DNA of 6,067 bases from Ignavibacteriales bacterium (GTDB taxonomy: Bacteria; Bacteroidota; Ignavibacteria; Ignavibacteriales; Ignavibacteriaceae). The DNA lies in the NCBI GenBank assembly GCA_027347125.1, contig DAIERC010000245.1, positions 1 through 6,067 of the forward strand, written 5' to 3'. This document shows, one piece after another, positions 1 through 5,974 of the stretch (position 1 is the stretch's first letter; the number at the start of each line of letters is the position of its first letter). The notes under the pieces were generated by a model. The model worked only from the letters and a program-made list of their open reading frames with translations. It was not told the origin of the DNA and made no database searches. The position numbers and the translations under genes were made by a program.

Positions 1-1259
1 ATCTTAATCATAATGGCTGAAAGTTTTGTTAAAGCTTTTTCTTTAGTCGAAGCGCTCATCCAGTCCAGGTTTTTTATCCTTTCGCCTAGAACCGAGATTA
101 AATTATGAACCAGGTCTAGAGCTTTCTTCTTAGCTTCCGGCGGAAAATATTCTTTTACAAAAAGCTGGCCGAGCGACATTCCGATATTCCTGTCTATTGT
201 CCGTAAAACCCTTTTCCATCTTGGCTGCATTGCCTGAATACCATTTAAGGCTTTGCTGTAAAAATTGAAGCTAGCTTCTTCAAACGGCGAACTTAAATAA
301 GGCGCAGCGAAGCGAAGGATATTCCACTTTAAATAAATTTTTAAATCGCTTATCGGAGTTGTACTAACAAGGTGATTAACTTCTTTAAAAAAGTCGGGCT
401 GCGCTACATTTATTTCACCTGGTTTCGGAACACCGATTGCAACAAAATATTCATGCCAATTAAAATCTGGCGCAATTGCCGATAATTGTTTTAAGCTCAT
501 TTTATGGTAAGTTTTTTGCGGGTCTCTCTGCTCAACACGCGTCATCGAAGCTTTAGCGAGCTGTGTTTCAATATTCATAATTACATCAACATCTTTAGAA
601 ACCGCATCGGGATTCTTTTCAACCAACGAAAATATGTTTTTAATAAATTCTTTGTAAGCAGTTCTAACGGTTTTTGTATTGTCATCATCTTTTAAGTAAT
701 AGTCACGGTCAGGCATCCCAAGCCCATCCTGGTATAGTTGTGCAATTTGCATTTTACTATTTTTGGCATCAGGTGATGAAGAGAAAGAGAAGAGGGGATT
801 TGAAAAGCCAAGATGAATCATGCTTAGGGCTTTATAAAAATCGTTTAGATTTTTTATGTCATCTATCTTTTTCAGGTCAGGGAGAACAGGCTTAAACCCA
901 TCTGCTTGAATCTTTGCAGAATCCATTCCTGATGAATAAAAATCGCCCACAAGCTGATCGTTACTTCCTTTTGGAGCGGAAGTAGTTCTTTCAGCTGCGA
1001 TAAGAATTTTTTTTAGCTTATCATAGTTGTTGTTGTTTAAAATACTAAATGATCCCCATGAAGGATATTCCGCAGGGATTGGTGTATGCTTGATCCAGTT
1101 GCCGTTTGCATAGTCGTAAAAATCAACAGCAGGATTAATTGTTGTATCCATATTCGCAACATTAATTTCATCACCTCCGCTATCTTGAGGGAAAGAAAAA
1201 GATGGAGCGAATAAAAACGCAGTGCACAAAAAAAGAAAAACAAATTTTATCTGTTTCAT
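1..1259 (-). CDS. M13-family zinc metallopeptidase (neprilysin/PepO-like), N-terminal part, cut by window edge
   Basis: The first 419 codons of an M13 endopeptidase are open without interruption to the left edge. Residues 1-23 (MKQIKF, then a Phe/Leu-rich core) look like a Sec signal peptide, so the enzyme is probably exported to the periplasm or cell surface. Hallmarks of the M13 N-terminal domain follow in order: DFYDYANGNW (46-55), VGDFYSSGMD (104-113), GLGMPDRDYYL (179-189), QPRWKRV (345-351), LGQLFVKEYF (363-372) and LDWMSASTKEKAL (398-410). Bacterial members are usually about 670-690 residues, so roughly 60% is visible. The HExxH zinc motif and the downstream Glu ligand lie outside the window, and catalytic competence cannot be judged. 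The family cleaves oligopeptides. The ATG at 1259 is chosen for its GGAGG site and because the signal peptide starts there. Cys12 is preceded by Leu and sits inside the hydrophobic core, so a lipoprotein is unlikely. The gene is 297 bp downstream of trpA and probably has its own promoter. Confidence 0.93.
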   Translation of the reverse strand, partial: MKQIKFVFLFLCTAFLFAPSFSFPQDSGGDEINVANMDTTINPAVDFYDYANGNWIKHTPIPAEYPSWGSFSILNNNNYDKLKKILIAAERTTSAPKGSNDQLVGDFYSSGMDSAKIQADGFKPVLPDLKKIDDIKNLNDFYKALSMIHLGFSNPLFSFSSSPDAKNSKMQIAQLYQDGLGMPDRDYYLKDDDNTKTVRTAYKEFIKNIFSLVEKNPDAVSKDVDVIMNIETQLAKASMTRVEQRDPQKTYHKMSLKQLSAIAPDFNWHEYFVAIGVPKPGEINVAQPDFFKEVNHLVSTTPISDLKIYLKWNILRFAAPYLSSPFEEASFNFYSKALNGIQAMQPRWKRVLRTIDRNIGMSLGQLFVKEYFPPEAKKKALDLVHNLISVLGERIKNLDWMSASTKEKALTKLSAIMIK

Positions 1260-1263
1260 CAAG

Positions 1264-1268
1264 CCTCC
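1264..1268 (-). promoter_or_regulatory. Shine-Dalgarno site of the M13 peptidase gene
   Basis: GGAGG on the minus strand lies 4 nt before the ATG at 1259 and fixes that start. It is the best ribosome binding site in the window; the trp genes have much weaker ones. Confidence 0.8.
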
Positions 1269-1291
1269 AAAACATTAAAAAGTTAATAACT

Positions 1292-1316
1292 GCTCCTATT
1301 GTTTAAGCATAGGAGC
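1292..1316 (-). promoter_or_regulatory. Hairpin in the presumed leader of the M13 peptidase gene
   Basis: On the minus strand, GCTCCTAT (1316-1309) and ATAGGAGC (1299-1292) form a perfect 8-bp stem with a 9-nt loop. It ends 32 nt upstream of the peptidase ATG. A T5 run follows only after a gap of about 9 nt (near 1281-1277), so it is not a classical intrinsic terminator. It could stabilise the mRNA or tune translation. Its CTCC arm could also pair with GGAG of the ribosome binding site, but only over about 4 bp. The stem is seen directly; the role is inferred. Confidence 0.4.
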
Positions 1317-1400
1317 TCTCCGCTTTAAGACAAGCGATTCTTTGACGAAAAATATAACTAAAAGAGGTAAAATTACCAATGCAACTTGTGCTATATACAT
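1296..1400 (-). CDS. Possible small single-pass membrane peptide (34 aa)
   Basis: A 34-codon ORF runs from ATG at 1400 to TAG at 1296. Residues 2-19 (YIAQVALVILPLLVIFFV) form one uninterrupted hydrophobic segment long enough to span a membrane. A short basic tail containing KRR follows, which suggests the C-terminus is cytoplasmic. I do not recognise the peptide. Against it: the region is T-rich and produces hydrophobic codons by chance; there is no well-spaced ribosome binding site (AGGTG abuts the ATG); and a candidate promoter for the next gene lies inside it. An in-frame TAG just upstream, at 1406-1404, limits the start to this ATG or the GTG immediately before it (1403). Its stop codon falls inside the 1292-1316 hairpin. 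It could be a real small protein or a chance ORF. Confidence 0.27.
   Translation of the reverse strand: MYIAQVALVILPLLVIFFVKESLVLKRRAPMLKQ
1351..1379 (-). promoter_or_regulatory. Candidate sigma-70-like promoter for the M13 peptidase gene
   Basis: On the minus strand TTGGTA (1379-1374, 4 of 6 to TTGACA) is followed, after exactly 17 nt, by TATATT (1356-1351, 5 of 6 to TATAAT). Transcription would start near 1344 and give a leader of about 85 nt containing the 1292-1316 hairpin. An imperfect palindrome, GGTAA-TT-TTACC (1377-1366), overlaps the -35 box and spacer and could be an operator. In AT-rich DNA such matches arise by chance. If the host is a Bacteroidota its main sigma factor prefers a different consensus (TTTG / TAnnTTTG), so this is tentative. 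Confidence 0.27.
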
Positions 1401-1411
1401 CACCTAATTAT

Positions 1412-1519
1412 AAAAAAAATACTAATATTAAAAAGTAATGGTTACTATACTAAAGGAATAAGGGTAGCGTATTCCCATTATGCTCGTGAACCTAATAATA
1501 AAATATTTAGTATAGTTAC
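1412..1519 (-). terminator. Inverted repeat plus T-runs after trpA: candidate trp operon terminator or structured 3' RNA
   Basis: On the minus strand, 37 nt after the trpA stop, GTAACTATACTAAA (1519-1506) is complementary to TTTAGTATAGTAAC (1454-1441) at 13 of 14 positions. The enclosed 51 nt contain a second perfect 6-bp hairpin, GGAATA/TATTCC (1475-1470 with 1460-1455), which directly abuts the outer stem. A T5 run (1434-1430) and a T8 run (1419-1412) follow. This would suit the end of the trp transcript. However, the outer stem is AT-rich, the loop is large and the T-runs begin 6 nt or more from the stem, so it is not a textbook intrinsic terminator. A folded RNA or a degenerate inverted-repeat element is also possible. 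Confidence 0.42.
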
Positions 1520-1556
1520 ACGATTTATACGAAGCTTTTTAAATATCTGATTAAAA

Positions 1557-2342
1557 TTATATTAAACTACTTTTTAATTTTTTTATAAGATCAATTGTAT
1601 TGGAATAATTGGGGTCGTCATTCATCAATGATTTTATAACAGCGCTGCCCACAATTACACCATCACAATGCGGAGCGAAGGTTTTTACATCGTTCTCATT
1701 TGATATGCCAAAGCCAACAAGCATCTTATTATTGCGAACAGTAGAATATGTGTTCTTTAAGAAATCAAGGGTGCTACTAATACTTTTATTTGAACTGCCG
1801 GTTGTACCGCTTATTGAAACACAATACACAAAGCCACTGCTTTTTTCGTCAATAAGTTTTATCCTGGCGTCAGTGGTAGTCGGGGTAATTAAAAGGATTG
1901 TATCAAGGCCGTCAAAAGATTCATCAAAAAAATTATCATATTCTTCAATAGGAATATCCGGGATTATTAGGCCATTTACGCCGGCCGCTTTAGCGTCGTC
2001 GGCAAATTTTTTTACTCCATAAGATAAAACCGGATTGGCGTAGCCCATCATTATAAGCGGTTTTTGTGTATGCTTTCTAATTTCTGCCGCATAAGCGAAA
2101 GTCTTTTTTAAATTAACGCCATTCTCTAAAGCAATTTGAGAAGAATGCTGAATTGTTGGTCCATCCGCAAGCGGGTCGCTAAACGGAAAACCGATTTCAA
2201 GCATGTCGGCGCCGGCATCCAGAACTTTTACTGCGAGTTCCGCAAACCTAGTTTTATCGGGAAATCCGGCGGTTAAAAAAATTGAAAGAATTTTTTCTTT
2301 CGTTTCATTTTTTTTTGAAATAAAATCTGCAATAAACGACAT
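1557..2342 (-). CDS. trpA: Tryptophan synthase alpha chain
   Basis: TrpA cleaves indole-3-glycerol phosphate to glyceraldehyde 3-phosphate and indole, and the indole is channelled to TrpB in the cytoplasmic alpha2-beta2 complex. At 261 residues it is about the usual length for this TIM barrel. The family signature LEIGFPFSDPLADGPTIQ (48-65) carries both catalytic acids, Glu49 and Asp60, at the same numbers as in the well-studied Salmonella enzyme. Loop 6 is SISGTTG (176-182), with Thr181 at the position of the conserved Thr183. The phosphate site is GFGIS (210-214) and GSAVIK (232-237). The ATG lies 5 nt after the trpB stop, with only a weak AGGA about 11 nt upstream, so translation is probably coupled to trpB. 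It is the last gene of the operon. Nothing is missing or broken. Confidence 0.98.
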   Translation of the reverse strand: MSFIADFISKKNETKEKILSIFLTAGFPDKTRFAELAVKVLDAGADMLEIGFPFSDPLADGPTIQHSSQIALENGVNLKKTFAYAAEIRKHTQKPLIMMGYANPVLSYGVKKFADDAKAAGVNGLIIPDIPIEEYDNFFDESFDGLDTILLITPTTTDARIKLIDEKSSGFVYCVSISGTTGSSNKSISSTLDFLKNTYSTVRNNKMLVGFGISNENDVKTFAPHCDGVIVGSAVIKSLMNDDPNYSNTIDLIKKLKSSLI

Positions 2343-2347
2343 TGTAA

Positions 2348-3547
2348 TTAATATCCTAAACTGTTTTTAATTGTATTTAAATCTTTATCGCCTCTGCCGC
2401 TTACATTTACAATTATTATTTCATCTTTTGTAGTTTTCGGCATAAGGTACTCCAGGTACGCTATTGCGTGTGCTGATTCCAGCGCGGGAATAATTCCTTC
2501 CTTGTGTGATAGGAGTTCGGTGGCTTTGATGGCTTCATCATCTGTAACTGAATAATAATCAGCTATTATCTCGTCTTTTAGAAAACTATGTTCCGGGCCA
2601 ACTCCGGGATAATCAAGCCCAGCTGAAATAGAATGGACTTCGGAAACCTGTCCTTCATCATTCTGAAGAAGATAAGTTTTCATACCCTGAAAAATACCTT
2701 CTCTTCCTAAAGTTAAAGTAGCACAATGTTTATCGGTATCTATTCCGTATCCGGCGGCTTCCACACCAATTAATTTTACATTACGGTTAATGAACGGATA
2801 GAAAATTCCTATCGCGTTACTGCCGCCTCCAACGCACGCAACTATATAATCGGGATCCCGTCCTTCAATATTGTGAATTTGATATTTTGCTTCTGTACCT
2901 ATTACTGATTGAAAATCTCTTACCATCATTGGGTATGGGTGCGGCCCCACAACTGAGCCGATTATATAATGTGTATCATTTACATTGGCTACCCAATCTC
3001 GTATTGCTTCGTTGGTTGCATCCTTTAATGTTTTGCTTCCCGAAGAAACCGGAATCACTTCGGCGCCTAGCAACTTCATTCTGAATACATTTAAACTTTG
3101 CCTTTCAATATCAACTTCGCCCATGTAAACAAAACATTTCATACCGAACTTAGCGCAAACAGTTGCAGTGGCAACACCATGCTGGCCAGCTCCTGTTTCG
3201 GCAATGATTCTAGTTTTACCGAGTTTTTTAGCCAGAAGAATTTGTCCGAGAGCATTATTAATTTTATGCGCCCCGGTGTGGCAAAGGTCTTCGCGCTTTA
3301 AATAAATTTTCCCTTTGCCGTAATGCTTTGTAAGACTGTCTGCAAATGTTAACGGCGTTGGCCTGCCAGTATATTCCGAATTTAATTGGTTAAGTTCCTG
3401 AATAAAACCGGGGTCATTCTTTAAAGAGAAATATATCTCTTCAAGTTCCTTTAGGGGAGTAATTAAAGTTTCAGGAACATATTTGCCCCCAAATTTTCCG
3501 AATCTCCCGTCTGCATCCGGAAATTTATAATTAACCGATTCGTTCAT
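2348..3547 (-). CDS. trpB: Tryptophan synthase beta chain
   Basis: TrpB is the pyridoxal-phosphate enzyme that condenses indole with L-serine to give L-tryptophan, in complex with TrpA. Its 399 residues match the standard TrpB1 class rather than the divergent TrpB2 class. The N-terminal GRFGKFGGKYVPETL (14-28) is typical. The PLP lysine is Lys95 within HTGAHKINN (90-98). The catalytic Glu117 sits in AETGAGQHGVA (116-126). The cofactor phosphate is held by GGGSNA (240-245), and SGRGDKD (383-389) supplies the Ser near the pyridine nitrogen. The start at 3547 lies 17 nt inside the end of the upstream DAHP synthase gene, without a strong ribosome binding site, which points to translational coupling. 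The spacing to trpA is 5 nt. Confidence 0.98.
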   Translation of the reverse strand: MNESVNYKFPDADGRFGKFGGKYVPETLITPLKELEEIYFSLKNDPGFIQELNQLNSEYTGRPTPLTFADSLTKHYGKGKIYLKREDLCHTGAHKINNALGQILLAKKLGKTRIIAETGAGQHGVATATVCAKFGMKCFVYMGEVDIERQSLNVFRMKLLGAEVIPVSSGSKTLKDATNEAIRDWVANVNDTHYIIGSVVGPHPYPMMVRDFQSVIGTEAKYQIHNIEGRDPDYIVACVGGGSNAIGIFYPFINRNVKLIGVEAAGYGIDTDKHCATLTLGREGIFQGMKTYLLQNDEGQVSEVHSISAGLDYPGVGPEHSFLKDEIIADYYSVTDDEAIKATELLSHKEGIIPALESAHAIAYLEYLMPKTTKDEIIIVNVSGRGDKDLNTIKNSLGY

Positions 3548-4565
3548 AATCTGTAATCTTTCTATTAACTATTGGAGCTAATTGCTCAAGTTTTTCTAAT
3601 AGTAATTTAAAATTTTTCGGAGTTAAAGATTGAAATCCATCCGATAAAGCTTTATCCGGCTGGTTATGAACTTCAATCATTAATCCGTCTGCGCCGCAGG
3701 CAATTGCGCCTAAAGCCATGGCGGGCACTTTATCCCAGATTCCGATTCCGTGCGAGGGGTCTACAATAATAGGAAGATGAGATTGTTTTTTTATAATGGG
3801 AACCGCGTTTAAATCTAAAGTGTTTCTGGTCATTGTCTCAAAAGTTCTAATTCCTCTTTCGCAAAGAATTACGTTGAAGTTGCCTTGAGACAAAATATAT
3901 TCGGCGCTCATCAATAGGTCTTCAATTGTTGCGGCAAGCCCGCGTTTTAGAAGTATGGCATTTTTTAATTGCCCAACCTCCTCGAGCAAAGAAAAATTTT
4001 GCATGTTACGCGCACCGATTTGGATAACATCAGCTACCTCCGCAACAAAGGGAAGTGATTTCGTATCTTTTGCTTCTGTTACGATAAGCAGCCCGAGTTC
4101 TTTTTTTATATCGGCCAGGTATTCCAGTCCCTTTTCTTTTAAACCCTGGAAAGAATACGGGCTGCTTCTGGGTTTATATGCCCCCGCCCTAAAAAATTTT
4201 ATTCCCATTTCTTTTAATTCACCGGCTATGTCAAACAACTGCTGCCGGCTTTCAACGGAGCATGGGCCGGCTATTATTGATAATTCGCTGCCTCCGACAA
4301 ACGAGCCGTTTACATTTATAATTGTATCTTCCTGTTTCATTTCGCGGCTAACAAGTTTGTAAGGCTTGGTAACACGAATAACTTCGTCAACACAATCCAT
4401 TGTTAAAAAATCTTCTTCATCAAGAAGATTGGTCTGCCCTGTAATGCCTATGCCTAGTTTGCTGGCACCCGGTATTTCATGGGGGATGCAATTCTTGCCG
4501 CTAATTTTTTGTTTTACTTTTTCAATGTCAGGCCTTGGCGAATCCAGTTTCATTATTACTAACAT
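3531..4565 (-). CDS. aroF: 3-deoxy-7-phosphoheptulonate (DAHP) synthase, type I-beta, with N-terminal regulatory domain
   Basis: This enzyme condenses phosphoenolpyruvate and erythrose 4-phosphate, the committed first step of the shikimate pathway. At 344 residues it has the Thermotoga-like layout: a ferredoxin/ACT-like domain (about 1-70), the linker KPYKLVSRE (67-75), then a TIM barrel. Visible motifs are AGPCSVES (99-106), GAYKPRSSPYSFQGL (128-142), QIGARN (182-187), LLKRG (205-209), CERGIRTFE (235-243) and DPSHG (269-273). The expected metal ligands Cys102, His272, Glu298 and Asp309 are all present, at the numbers I recall for the T. maritima enzyme. In that enzyme the N-terminal domain mediates feedback inhibition by Tyr or Phe; the effector here cannot be read from sequence. 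The ATG at 4565 is preferred over Met5 because AAGGGA precedes it and the homologous N-terminus begins MxVxxK. The gene overlaps trpF by 7 nt and trpB by 17 nt, so it is part of the trp transcript. After DPSHGIG the protein has IWDKV, where relatives often have a basic residue in place of Trp277. Confidence 0.96.
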   Translation of the reverse strand: MLVIMKLDSPRPDIEKVKQKISGKNCIPHEIPGASKLGIGITGQTNLLDEEDFLTMDCVDEVIRVTKPYKLVSREMKQEDTIINVNGSFVGGSELSIIAGPCSVESRQQLFDIAGELKEMGIKFFRAGAYKPRSSPYSFQGLKEKGLEYLADIKKELGLLIVTEAKDTKSLPFVAEVADVIQIGARNMQNFSLLEEVGQLKNAILLKRGLAATIEDLLMSAEYILSQGNFNVILCERGIRTFETMTRNTLDLNAVPIIKKQSHLPIIVDPSHGIGIWDKVPAMALGAIACGADGLMIEVHNQPDKALSDGFQSLTPKNFKLLLEKLEQLAPIVNRKITDYERIG

Positions 4566-5179
4566 TGGTTTCCCTTCAATATATTCAACCTGTTAAAAAA
4601 CATTTTTACTTTATCTGCGCTTTTTTTGCCCGGCTCAATTTCGAGTGATGACGATAAGTCTATCGCTGCCGGCTTTACGGAACAGAATATTTCGTCTATA
4701 TTTTCAACTGAAATTCCACCTGCCAAAATAATTCTTTGCTTTAGTTTTTGAGGAATTATTTCCCAGTTAAATTTTTTACCTGTACCGCCGTAAGCTTCCT
4801 TTGAATATGAATCAAGAAGAAAATAGCCGGTATTTAGTTTTTCAAGGATTGAAAAATCAAAATCTTTGTTAACCCTGAAGGCTTTTATAACCGGCATATT
4901 AATTTTAGAATGATAATCAGCTGTTCCTTCAACGTGAAGTTGCACGGCATTTAATCCGCATTGCGTAGCGATCCGGTTTATTTCTTCCGGAATGTCATCT
5001 ACAAAAACTCCAACCTTCATGATAAACGGAGAAAGAGATTTTATTATGTCCGATACCTTAGAAGGCTCAACATATCGTTTGCTCCCTTTATAAAATATAA
5101 AACCGAGTGCGTCCGCGCCCAAATTCTGGCACAACAACGCGTCTTCAACATTAGTGATGCCGCAAATCTTAACTTTCAT
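4559..5179 (-). CDS. trpF: Phosphoribosylanthranilate isomerase
   Basis: TrpF performs the Amadori rearrangement of N-(5-phosphoribosyl)anthranilate to CdRP, between the TrpD and TrpC reactions. The 206-residue protein is a normal single-domain TIM barrel. It begins MKVKICGIT with the general-base Cys6, and the general-acid Asp123 lies in LLDSYS (121-126). GGTGKKFNW (131-139) and LAGGIS (152-157), with the C-terminal ExEPGKK stretch, form the phosphate-binding side. The usual DVSSGVE motif reads DLSSSLE (174-180), with Ser178 replacing Gly. Variation at this site occurs in Bacteroidota enzymes as I recall, so I do not take it as inactivating. The start at 5179 is inside the last codons of trpC (11-nt overlap) and has only a weak GGTG upstream. 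Its stop overlaps the start of aroF by 7 nt. Confidence 0.96.
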   Translation of the reverse strand: MKVKICGITNVEDALLCQNLGADALGFIFYKGSKRYVEPSKVSDIIKSLSPFIMKVGVFVDDIPEEINRIATQCGLNAVQLHVEGTADYHSKINMPVIKAFRVNKDFDFSILEKLNTGYFLLDSYSKEAYGGTGKKFNWEIIPQKLKQRIILAGGISVENIDEIFCSVKPAAIDLSSSLEIEPGKKSADKVKMFFNRLNILKGNQC

Positions 5180-5963
5180 ATGAACACCATTCTTTCAACT
5201 CTTCCACTTTGGCTTTTATATTTTTCGAACTCATTAAATGTTCGCCTACAAGAACTGCGTTAATACCGTTTTTTTTCAGAAATTTAATATCCTCTTCTTT
5301 AGTTATTCCACTTTCCGAAACAAGTATCGTGTCATCAGTTAAATAACATGCTAATTCGGCGGTTGTATTCAAATCAACATTAAATGATTTTAGGTTGCGA
5401 TTATTTACGCCGATAATATTATGAACATCAAAATTAATTTTTTCTACTTGGTCTGCGGAATGGAGTTCCAACAGCACTTCCAGCCCGCATTCAAAAGCGG
5501 CATGGGATAATTCATCAACCTGCCCTTTTGATAAAGCTTCGCAAATCAAAAGCACAATATCGGCGCCGTTGGCTTTTGCTTCGAATATCTGATACTCATC
5601 GATGATAAAATCTTTCCTCAAAATAGGAACTTCTTTTATCTCCGCAATTTCACGGAGATAATTTATACTGCCCTGAAAAAATTTTTCGTCCGTTAAAATC
5701 GACACTGCATTTACGCCCGCCGCGAAATAGTTTTGCGCAATCTTCAGGTGATTGAAATCCGCTTTTATTATGCCTTTAGATGGGCTTGCTTTTTTTACTT
5801 CGGCAATTATTGAAACATTTCTGTTCCTTTTAATTTCATTTATAAAGCTAAGCGGAGCAACCTCAAAGTATTTCATCTCCTTAAATGAATTTAAAGAGTA
5901 TTTATTTCTTAATCCGGAAACTTCTTCCTTTTTAACTTCGATTATTTCATCAAGTATTGTCAT
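5169..5963 (-). CDS. trpC: Indole-3-glycerol phosphate synthase
   Basis: TrpC closes the indole ring by decarboxylating CdRP to indole-3-glycerol phosphate, the substrate of TrpA. It is a stand-alone enzyme of 264 residues, not fused to TrpF as in enterobacteria. The family signature IAEVKKASPSKG (53-64) carries Glu55 and Lys57. The catalytic lysine is Lys117 in LRKDFI (115-120) and the catalytic glutamate is Glu166 in LLELHS (164-169). GVNNRNL (185-191) and VSESGI (215-220) complete the active and phosphate sites. All key residues of the family are present. The ATG at 5963 is 11 nt after the trpD stop; the intervening bases are AT-only next to the start and show no ribosome binding site. The 3' end overlaps trpF by 11 nt. 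Confidence 0.97.
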   Translation of the reverse strand: MTILDEIIEVKKEEVSGLRNKYSLNSFKEMKYFEVAPLSFINEIKRNRNVSIIAEVKKASPSKGIIKADFNHLKIAQNYFAAGVNAVSILTDEKFFQGSINYLREIAEIKEVPILRKDFIIDEYQIFEAKANGADIVLLICEALSKGQVDELSHAAFECGLEVLLELHSADQVEKINFDVHNIIGVNNRNLKSFNVDLNTTAELACYLTDDTILVSESGITKEEDIKFLKKNGINAVLVGEHLMSSKNIKAKVEELKEWCSYES

Positions 5964-5974
5964 CTTAAAAATTT

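Noticed and set aside
504..895. Two overlapping plus-strand ORFs (504-695 and 674-895)
   Set aside because: They are antisense to the M13 peptidase, whose reading frame is uninterrupted and motif-rich across the same bases.
1224..1226. Cys12 of the peptidase as a lipoprotein cysteine
   Set aside because: It is preceded by Leu-Phe-Leu and sits too early, inside the hydrophobic core. A lipobox needs a small residue just before the Cys and a complete hydrophobic segment ahead of it.
1037..1243. 68-codon minus-strand ORF beginning with a Phe-rich stretch
   Set aside because: It is an out-of-frame shadow of the peptidase signal-peptide region; the GGAGG-preceded ATG at 1259 opens the frame with the M13 motifs.
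1407..1412. TATAAT on the minus strand as a -10 box
   Set aside because: The bases 17 nt upstream read CTTTTT, with no -35-like sequence, and the match sits inside the T-run after the candidate terminator.
1432..1482. 16-codon minus-strand ORF (ATG at 1482, stop at 1432) within the structured element
   Set aside because: It has no ribosome binding site, no leader-peptide character such as runs of one regulated amino acid, and it lies at the wrong end of the operon for an attenuator.
1441..1519. Miniature inverted-repeat transposable element
   Set aside because: The inverted repeats are suggestive, but there is no target-site duplication and the element is very short. A structured RNA or terminator explains it equally well, so I did not call a mobile element.
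1609..2022. 137-codon plus-strand ORF
   Set aside because: It is antisense to trpA, whose protein keeps all family motifs. The plus-strand translation has no recognisable domain.
3955..4362. 135-codon plus-strand ORF
   Set aside because: It lies antisense within the catalytic domain of the DAHP synthase and looks like a Ser/Phe-rich shadow translation.
4551..4553. Alternative start of the DAHP synthase at Met5
   Set aside because: The upstream ATG at 4565 has a better-placed AAGGGA site and gives the N-terminal beta strand expected for the family.
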